A DNA stretch of 11,071 bases from JBEKJU01 sp050011095. GTDB taxonomy: Bacteria > Desulfobacterota > Syntrophorhabdia > Syntrophorhabdales > WCHB1-27. The notes under the pieces were generated by a model. The model was given only the letters and a program-made list of their open reading frames with translations. It did not search any database and was not told where the DNA came from. This document shows, in pieces, positions 6,846 to 11,071 of the stretch; the stretch's first letter is position 1, and each line of letters begins with the position of its first letter. The position numbers and the translations under genes were made by a program. The DNA is taken from contig JBEKJU010000194.1 in the NCBI GenBank assembly GCA_050011095.1, forward strand, positions 1-11,071, written 5' to 3'.

Positions 6846-7452
6846 ATGATTCCCCTTTCCGTCTACATGATCACCTACAACAACGCCGCGACCATCGAAA
6901 AGGCCCTGATGAGCGTCAAGGACTGGGCGACGGAGATCGTGGTGGTCGATTCGGAGAGCACGGACGGCGCGCCCGGCATCGTAAAGCGGTATACAGAGCG
7001 GCTCGTTTGTGGTGCGGCGCAAGAACATTTACCTGGGGAGGCTCATCGAACACGGCGGGTGGTACCCCGATCACGAGATCCGTCTATACCGGAAGGAAAA
7101 AGGCCGCTGGGCCGGAGGCATCCACGCTAAGGTGCGCGTCGACGGCAGGGTGGGCCGCCTGAAGAACTACTACCTCCACACGCCCTATGCCGACATATCG
7201 CACCAGATCCGCACGGTCGACAGGTATTCGGGGGCCTTTGCGGAGGACATGGCCGCATCTAACCGCTCGTTCCACCTTTTCAACATGCTCGGCCGGCCCC
7301 TCTACCGTTTTTTCAGGGATTACATAGTCAAAAGGGGTTTCTCCGACGGGATTCCGGGCCTTATCATCGTGGCGTCCACCATGTACTACGTCTTCATGAA
7401 GCACGCAAGACTCTGGGAACTGGAGAGAAGGAATGGAAGGGTTCAGGGATAA
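6846..7452 (+). pseudogene. Family 2 glycosyltransferase (WaaE/KdtX-like), internal deletion and frameshift
   Basis: The first frame (ATG at 6846) encodes a typical GT2 N-terminus: LSVYMITYNNAATIEKAL, then EIVVVDSESTDGAPGIVKRYTERL, including the first catalytic Asp region. Near 7000-7006 this frame turns to nonsense and stops at 7130. The next frame resumes with SFVVRRKNIYLGRLIEHGGWYPDHEIRLYRKEKGRW, the acceptor-side half of the same family, and runs to the stop at 7450-7452. In WaaE/KdtX-like enzymes these halves are separated by roughly 70-80 residues that contain the LDADE motif; that segment is missing here. A net deletion of about 210-240 nt that is not a multiple of three best explains the sequence. 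No Shine-Dalgarno precedes the ATG, which abuts repeat R0. A sequencing or assembly fault cannot be excluded. The end overlaps the next gene by 20 nt. Confidence 0.85.
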
Positions 7453-8416
7453 GGAAGTCCTCGTGACGGGCGGCCTGGGGTTCATCGGAAGCAACCTCGC
7501 CATAGAGCTCGTGCGTCTCGGCGCACACGTGACGATCATTGATAACATGCTGCCCCGGCAGGGCGGCAACCTCTTCAATATAAGGGAGATAGAGGACCGG
7601 GTGAGGGTCAACGTCTCGGACGTGCGAAACGGGCTCTCCATGAACCATCTTGTCAAGGGGAAGGATTATATCTTCCACCTTGCGGGACAGGTGAATCACG
7701 TGGACAGCATGAGGAACCCCCTCCAGGACCTGGACATCAACTGCAGGGGCACCCTCGTGCTCCTGGAAGCGCTCAAGATGAACAACCGGAACGGACGGGT
7801 GATCTTCGCGGGCACGAGGGGCGAGTATGGCTCATCCGTCAAGCTGCCGGTCGACGAAGACCATCCGACGAACCCCAAGGGCATTTACGCGGTCACGAAC
7901 CTGACCGCCGAGAAGATGATCCTCGTGTATGACGACGTCTTCGGGATCAGGGGGACTTGCTTGCGGATCACGAATACCTTCGGCCCCCGCCACCAGATGG
8001 CCCACGACGAATACGGCGTCTTCAACTGGTTCATCCGCAAGGCCCTCGATGACGATGTCATACCGGTCTTCGGCGACGGCCGCATACTTCGCGATTTTCT
8101 CTATGTGGAGGACCTCGTCGCATGTCTCCTCATGGTGGCCCTTGAGGATGCCGCCTACGGGGAGGTCTTCAACGTGGGCGCAGGTTTCCCCGTCTCGTTT
8201 TACGACCTCGCCCGGAAGATCGCGGAGGTCGTCGGCTCGGGCAAGGTGAGCTTCACGGAATTCACTAGGGAACGCAAGGAGGTCGAGCCGGGCGACTACT
8301 ACGCCGATATAGGGAAGATAAGGCGGCAGGTCGGCTGGGCGCCGAAGACAGCCCTGGAGGAGGGCATCCGCAGGACGGCCGATTTCTACAGGACGCACAG
8401 GAAGGAGTACTGGTAG
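7433..8416 (+). CDS. Extended SDR, NAD-dependent sugar epimerase/dehydratase family
   Basis: This 327-residue protein belongs to the NDP-sugar epimerase/4,6-dehydratase family. The NAD-binding Rossmann motif is TGGLGFIGS (12-20), followed by IDN (36-38) and HLAGQVNHVDS (82-92). AGTRGEYG (126-133) is the region of the catalytic Ser/Thr, with T128 at that position. The catalytic Tyr segment is IYAVTNLTAEK, in which Y152 is kept but the expected Lys four residues later is N156. RITNTFGPRH and DGRILRDFLYVEDLV match family motifs for sugar-nucleotide binding. The ATG at 7433 has AGAAGG upstream and lies inside the 3' end of the GT2 remnant. With the downstream aminotransferase it probably serves an amino-sugar pathway. 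It does not look like HldD. The exact reaction is unknown. Confidence 0.85.
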   Translation: MEGFRDKEVLVTGGLGFIGSNLAIELVRLGAHVTIIDNMLPRQGGNLFNIREIEDRVRVNVSDVRNGLSMNHLVKGKDYIFHLAGQVNHVDSMRNPLQDLDINCRGTLVLLEALKMNNRNGRVIFAGTRGEYGSSVKLPVDEDHPTNPKGIYAVTNLTAEKMILVYDDVFGIRGTCLRITNTFGPRHQMAHDEYGVFNWFIRKALDDDVIPVFGDGRILRDFLYVEDLVACLLMVALEDAAYGEVFNVGAGFPVSFYDLARKIAEVVGSGKVSFTEFTRERKEVEPGDYYADIGKIRRQVGWAPKTALEEGIRRTADFYRTHRKEYW

Positions 8417-8418
8417 CG

Positions 8419-9528
8419 ATGGTAAAGATTTTCGACCTGCAAAGGGAATACGAGGGGCTTAAAGGGGAGTTGGCCGCACTTTTCGACAGGGTCTGTGGAA
8501 GCGGCGAGTTCATCCTCAGCAGGGAGGTGGCGGCCTTCGAGGAGGCCTTTGCCCGCTACATGGGTGTCCATTTCGCCGCGGGGGTGGGCTCGGGGACCGA
8601 CGCGATACGGATCGGCGGGCTGGCGCTCGGACTGAAAACGGGCGACAAGATCGTCACGACGCCCAACACCTATGTCGCTACGGTCATGGCCCTCTCCATC
8701 CATGGCATTGTGCCGGTCTTCTGTGACATAGACCCGGAGACTTTTACCATGGACGCCCGCGCCCTGAAAGAGGTGCTCAGGCGCGAGAAGGGCGTGAAGG
8801 TCTGCATCCCCGTCCACCTCTATGGTCATCCCTGCAATATGGATGAGATCGCCGATGTCTGCGGCCGCTTCGGGGTGACGATCTTCGAAGACGCCTGCCA
8901 GGCGCACGGCGCGCTCTACAGGGGCCGGAAGGTCGGCACCTTTGGCGTTGCTTCCGCCTTCAGCTTTTACCCGACAAAGAACCTAGGGGCCTACGGCGAC
9001 GCAGGGGGCATCATTACGGCGGAGCGCGCCGTCTACGACGCGATCTGCGCGCTCCGGAACTACGGCCAGAAAGGAAAGCATCTCCACCATGTCGACGGGT
9101 TCAATTCGCGCCTCGACGAGTTGCAGGCTGCCATACTGAGCCTCAAGCTCCCGAGACTCGACGCGAGTAATGAAAGGCGGCGCCACCTCGCCACCATCTA
9201 TCGCCTGGACCTTGAGGACGAGACGCCCCTGGTGCTCCCCTCGGAGAAGCCGTGGGCCTATCACGTCTACCATCTCTACGTGGTCAGGGCGCCCGACCGG
9301 GAAGAACTCTCCGCGCACCTGTTGGCCCGCGGCATCGGGAGTCTCGTCCACTACCCCACGCCGATCCACCTCCAGGAGGCGTACAACGGCCTGGGGTATA
9401 AGAGAGGCGCCTTTCCCGAGGCCGAGAAGGCGGCCTCCGAGATCCTCTCCCTCCCCCTCTATCCCGGTCTCACGGACGAAGAGGCCGTCGAGGTCTCCTC
9501 GGCAATAAAGGCGTTTTACGCGCGATGA
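8419..9528 (+). CDS. DegT/DnrJ/EryC1/StrS-family sugar aminotransferase
   Basis: This 369-residue PLP enzyme should transfer an amino group to a keto group on a nucleotide sugar. The start (FDLQREYEGLKGEL), GVGSGTDAIRIG (55-66), TPNTYVAT (81-88), EDACQAHGA (157-165, D158 contacting the PLP pyridine nitrogen) and SFYPTKNLGAYGDAG (182-196, with K187 forming the Schiff base) are classical for this family. Length is normal and all key residues are present. It resembles QdtB/WbpE-like 3-amino-sugar aminotransferases, but the position aminated cannot be fixed from sequence. The ATG at 8419 follows the SDR stop by two bases; GAAGGAG (8401-8407) is the likely but somewhat distant ribosome binding site. 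The SDR upstream may supply its keto-sugar substrate. Repeat R1 begins eight bases after its stop. Confidence 0.92.
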   Translation: MVKIFDLQREYEGLKGELAALFDRVCGSGEFILSREVAAFEEAFARYMGVHFAAGVGSGTDAIRIGGLALGLKTGDKIVTTPNTYVATVMALSIHGIVPVFCDIDPETFTMDARALKEVLRREKGVKVCIPVHLYGHPCNMDEIADVCGRFGVTIFEDACQAHGALYRGRKVGTFGVASAFSFYPTKNLGAYGDAGGIITAERAVYDAICALRNYGQKGKHLHHVDGFNSRLDELQAAILSLKLPRLDASNERRRHLATIYRLDLEDETPLVLPSEKPWAYHVYHLYVVRAPDREELSAHLLARGIGSLVHYPTPIHLQEAYNGLGYKRGAFPEAEKAASEILSLPLYPGLTDEEAVEVSSAIKAFYAR

Positions 9529-9536
9529 AATGGGCA

Positions 9537-9614
9537 GCAATTAACTGGGGCTCGCGTCGCCCCCTCGGCTGGCAAAGCCAGCCGAGCCTCCCCTTCATGA
9601 AAAGGAAGGACCGG
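9537..9614 (-). repeat. Structured intergenic repeat R1 (inverted relative to R0)
   Basis: Read on the minus strand, this unit has a pyrimidine-rich lead (9590-9614, homologous to 6709-6733), GGGGAGG, a perfect 10-bp stem CTCGGCTGGC/GCCAGCCGAG with a TTT loop (9564-9586 overall), GGGGCG, and the tail GGGGGCGACGCGAGCCCC (9547-9564). The tail can form a small second hairpin, GGGGC/GCCCC. It ends in AGTTAATTGC (9537-9546), like the ATTGC end of R0. Together with R0 it brackets the GT2-SDR-aminotransferase module as inverted repeats. Confidence 0.85.
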
Positions 9615-9695
9615 AGGCGAAAAAATGCCGGGGCTCGCGTCGCCCCCTTCATCGGCTTTGCCGATGAAGCTTCCCCCTCAAAAAAAGGAAGGACC
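9615..9695 (-). repeat. Structured intergenic repeat R2 (tandem with R1)
   Basis: This is a second unit in the same orientation, offset 83 bp from R1. On the minus strand it reads the GGTCCTTCC lead (9687-9695), a T-run, GAGGGGGAAG, the stem CTTCATCGGC/GCCGATGAAG with an AAA loop (9647-9669), and the tail GGGGGCGACGCGAGCCCC (9630-9647), identical to that of R1. The stem sequence differs from R1 in its inner six bases yet pairs perfectly. After the tail, GGCATTTTTT on the minus strand resembles a terminator U-tract, although no minus-strand gene is nearby. Confidence 0.85.
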
Positions 9696-9727
9696 TAATG
9701 CGAGAGAGATACGTCCGCGTCGGCTCC

Positions 9728-9755
9728 CCGGCTGGTGCCTTTGAGGGCAGGCCGG
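9728..9755 (+). promoter_or_regulatory. Hairpin over the translation start region of the GT4 gene
   Basis: CCGGC (9728-9732) pairs with GCCGG (9751-9755), and TGCC (9736-9739) pairs with GGCA (9746-9749), leaving a TTTGAG loop and small bulges. It ends one base before the GT4 ATG and covers the only candidate ribosome binding bases (GAGGG, 9743-9747). It might limit translation of the glycosyltransferase. In a GC-rich genome such a hairpin can also arise by chance. Confidence 0.3.
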
Positions 9756-9756
9756 T

Positions 9757-10890
9757 ATGAAATGCCTCCATCTTTTCAGCGACTGGAAGTGGACCGGCCC
9801 GGCGGAGCCGGTTGTCTCGTTATGCGAGGCCCTGGAAAGGCAGGGGGTGGATGTCCGCCTCGCCTTCCGGAAGGCCCCCCCTGATTTCGCGGAGCGCACC
9901 GTGGGAAAGGAGATCGTCAGGCGGGGCGTCTCCTCCTACGACGGTTTCAGGCTGAACAGGTATTTCTCGACCCGTGACTGGCTTTTCGATTTCCGCGCCA
10001 TCCGCCGATACGCGGTCGAAAATCGGTTCGATATCATCCACGCCCACCTCACGCACGATCACAGCCTGGCCGCCCTGTCGCTGTTCGGGTGCGCGGCAAG
10101 ACCGCTCCTCGTGAGGACCGACCACAAGAGGGACGGCCTGGATCGGGGTTTTGCCATGAAAATGCTCCTGGGGAGGACCGACGGCCTCGCCGCCTACGCC
10201 GAAACGATACGGGCGCGCGACGTGAAGCACCTTGTCTATCCGGAGGAGAGAACCGTTGTTCTGCCGCCGGGTGTCCACGTGTACGGAGGTCCCACGGAGG
10301 ATTTGAGGGCATCCCTGGGCATCGGGAAAGAGGAAAAGATCATCGGAGTCATCGGCCGCCTCAAGCCGGATCGGGGCTACGACGTCGTCCTGCGGGCCTT
10401 CAAGGGGCTTAAGGAAAGGATGGACGGAGTGAAGCTCGTGATCGTCGGCCGAAGCTCTCAGATAGAGGAGAGCGTCAAGAAGCCCCTTGCGGCCCTGGGG
10501 CTCGATAGGGACGTCATCCTCGCGGGGTATCGCAGGGACGACTATTTTTCCATGATCGCCACCTTCGATCTCTTTGTCATGATGAGGGCGGGAAGCGACG
10601 GCACCGCGAGGGCCCTCAGGGAGGTCATGGGTATGGGCAAACCGGCTATCGTCTCTGACCGCGGCATGCTGCCCGAGCTTGTGCGAGACGGGCATAACGG
10701 GTATGTGGTCAGTGATGAGCATGAGCTGGCGGCACGCATGGAGCAGGTACTCGCCGATGAGGGCTTGAGGGAACGCCTCGGGGCTGAGGCGCGCAAGACC
10801 GCCGCCCGTGAGTGGGACTACGGGCTCCAGGCGACAAAACTGGCGGGCTTCTATGAGGCCCTTCTGACCAGGGGCAGGCGGGCCGGGTAG
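9757..10890 (+). CDS. GT4-family glycosyltransferase (GT-B fold)
   Basis: This 377-residue retaining glycosyltransferase probably adds a sugar to the LPS core or a surface glycan at the cytoplasmic membrane face. The N-terminal domain starts MKCLHLFSDWKWTGPAEP and includes FDIIHAHLTHDHSLAAL (about 91-107). The C-terminal donor domain shows VIGRLKPDRGYDVVLRAF (198-215), IVGRSS (229-234) and SDGTARALREVMGMGKP (280-296). In the last motif D281 and E289 occupy the two positions of the classic EX7E motif, so the first Glu is replaced by Asp. VSDRGMLPELVRDGHNGYVV follows as expected. Donor and acceptor are unknown. The gene stands alone between repeats R1/R2 and the tandem array. The ATG at 9757 gives the natural family N-terminus despite a weak ribosome binding site. 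Confidence 0.9.
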   Translation: MKCLHLFSDWKWTGPAEPVVSLCEALERQGVDVRLAFRKAPPDFAERTVGKEIVRRGVSSYDGFRLNRYFSTRDWLFDFRAIRRYAVENRFDIIHAHLTHDHSLAALSLFGCAARPLLVRTDHKRDGLDRGFAMKMLLGRTDGLAAYAETIRARDVKHLVYPEERTVVLPPGVHVYGGPTEDLRASLGIGKEEKIIGVIGRLKPDRGYDVVLRAFKGLKERMDGVKLVIVGRSSQIEESVKKPLAALGLDRDVILAGYRRDDYFSMIATFDLFVMMRAGSDGTARALREVMGMGKPAIVSDRGMLPELVRDGHNGYVVSDEHELAARMEQVLADEGLRERLGAEARKTAAREWDYGLQATKLAGFYEALLTRGRRAG

Positions 10891-10930
10891 GGCGAATGGG
10901 CAAGGACAGGAAAGATCGCCCCCTGATACC

Positions 10931-11071
10931 GGGGCGCTTAAGCCCGTCGGTCAAAAACTCCGTTGAGGGGGAAGGCTCCGGCAGCTTTGCTGCCGGAGGG
11001 GGCGCTGAGCCATCGGCAGAAAACTCCGTTGAGGGGGAAGGCTCCGGCAGCTTTGCTGCCGGAGGGGGCGC
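10931..11071 (+). repeat. Tandem array of structured repeat R3, cut by window end
   Basis: Two units (10931-10998, 68 bp; 10999-11064, 66 bp) plus the start of a third (11065-11071) follow the GT4 gene. Segments 10954-11005 and 11020-11071 are identical over 52 bp. Each unit carries GAGGGGGAAGG, a perfect stem CTCCGGCAGC/GCTGCCGGAG with a TTT loop (10976-10998 and 11042-11064), then GGGGCGCT. The layout equals R1 and R2, but the lead (ACTCCGTTGAG in place of CCTTCC) and the tail differ, so it is a sister subfamily. Upstream, CGCCCC/GGGGCG (10917-10922, 10931-10936) can pair as well. No gene is visible from 10891 to 11071. Confidence 0.88.

Noticed and set aside
7009..7452. Separate small gene starting at GTG 7009
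   Set aside because: The product is plainly the C-terminal half of the GT2 family and the GTG lacks a ribosome binding site; better described as part of a broken gene.
7433..8416. HldD (ADP-heptose 6-epimerase) as the identity of the SDR
   Set aside because: It would fit the pathway, but the motifs (AGTRGEYG, YxxxN, FNWFIRKAL) fit other NDP-sugar epimerase/dehydratase groups better, and it sits outside the heptose operon.
9537..9695. CRISPR array or integron attC sites
   Set aside because: Units are palindromic with variable stems rather than constant repeats with unique spacers. No cas genes, integrase or attC core sites of the GTTRRRY type in proper arrangement were seen.
10891..10998. 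Rho-independent terminator after the GT4 gene
   Set aside because: Strong hairpins exist (for example 10917-10936 and 10976-10998), but none is followed by a T-run on the + strand.

Overview
The window looks like a chromosomal segment from a GC-rich Gram-negative bacterium. Eleven intact genes and one broken gene all lie on the + strand. An LPS inner-core heptose pathway (two GT9 heptosyltransferases, HldA and HldC) implies an outer membrane with heptose-containing LPS. Separate hldA and hldC genes instead of one fused hldE, an ftsB-like gene heading the cluster, two radical SAM genes, and frequent AGG and ATA codons suggest a deltaproteobacterium-type (Desulfobacterota) anaerobe. That placement is inference; no rRNA or other marker gene is present.

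Region 1 (1-6679) is one compact operon: ftsB-like, radical SAM, ybgC-like thioesterase, waaC-like, cobalamin-type radical SAM, waaF, hldA, hldC. All seven internal junctions overlap, by 1 to 38 nt, which suggests a single translationally coupled mRNA. A near-consensus sigma-70 promoter at 140-168 has its predicted +1 on the A of the first ATG, so the mRNA may be leaderless. HldA and HldC make the ADP-heptose precursor, and the WaaC- and WaaF-type enzymes add heptose to the lipid A-Kdo core. GmhA, GmhB and HldD are not in the window.

Region 2 (6680-9756) is an accessory sugar module: a decayed family-2 glycosyltransferase, an unusual extended SDR (NDP-sugar epimerase/dehydratase family) whose catalytic Lys position is Asn, and a DegT/DnrJ/EryC1/StrS aminotransferase. 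It is bracketed by inverted copies of a structured repeat. Region 3 (9757-11071) holds a GT4 glycosyltransferase followed by a tandem array of a related repeat that runs off the window.

The most unusual content is this intergenic repeat family. Three independent versions share flanks (GGGGRAG on one side, GGGGCG on the other) around a perfect 10-bp stem with a 3-nt A/T loop, while the inner six stem bases differ completely. A fourth version replaces the short stem with a much longer foldable insert. The repeats occur only around the accessory sugar genes, and one ends directly against the start codon of the broken glycosyltransferase. They may mark sites of rearrangement or mobilisation. No transposase, recombinase, CRISPR array, tRNA or rRNA was seen.
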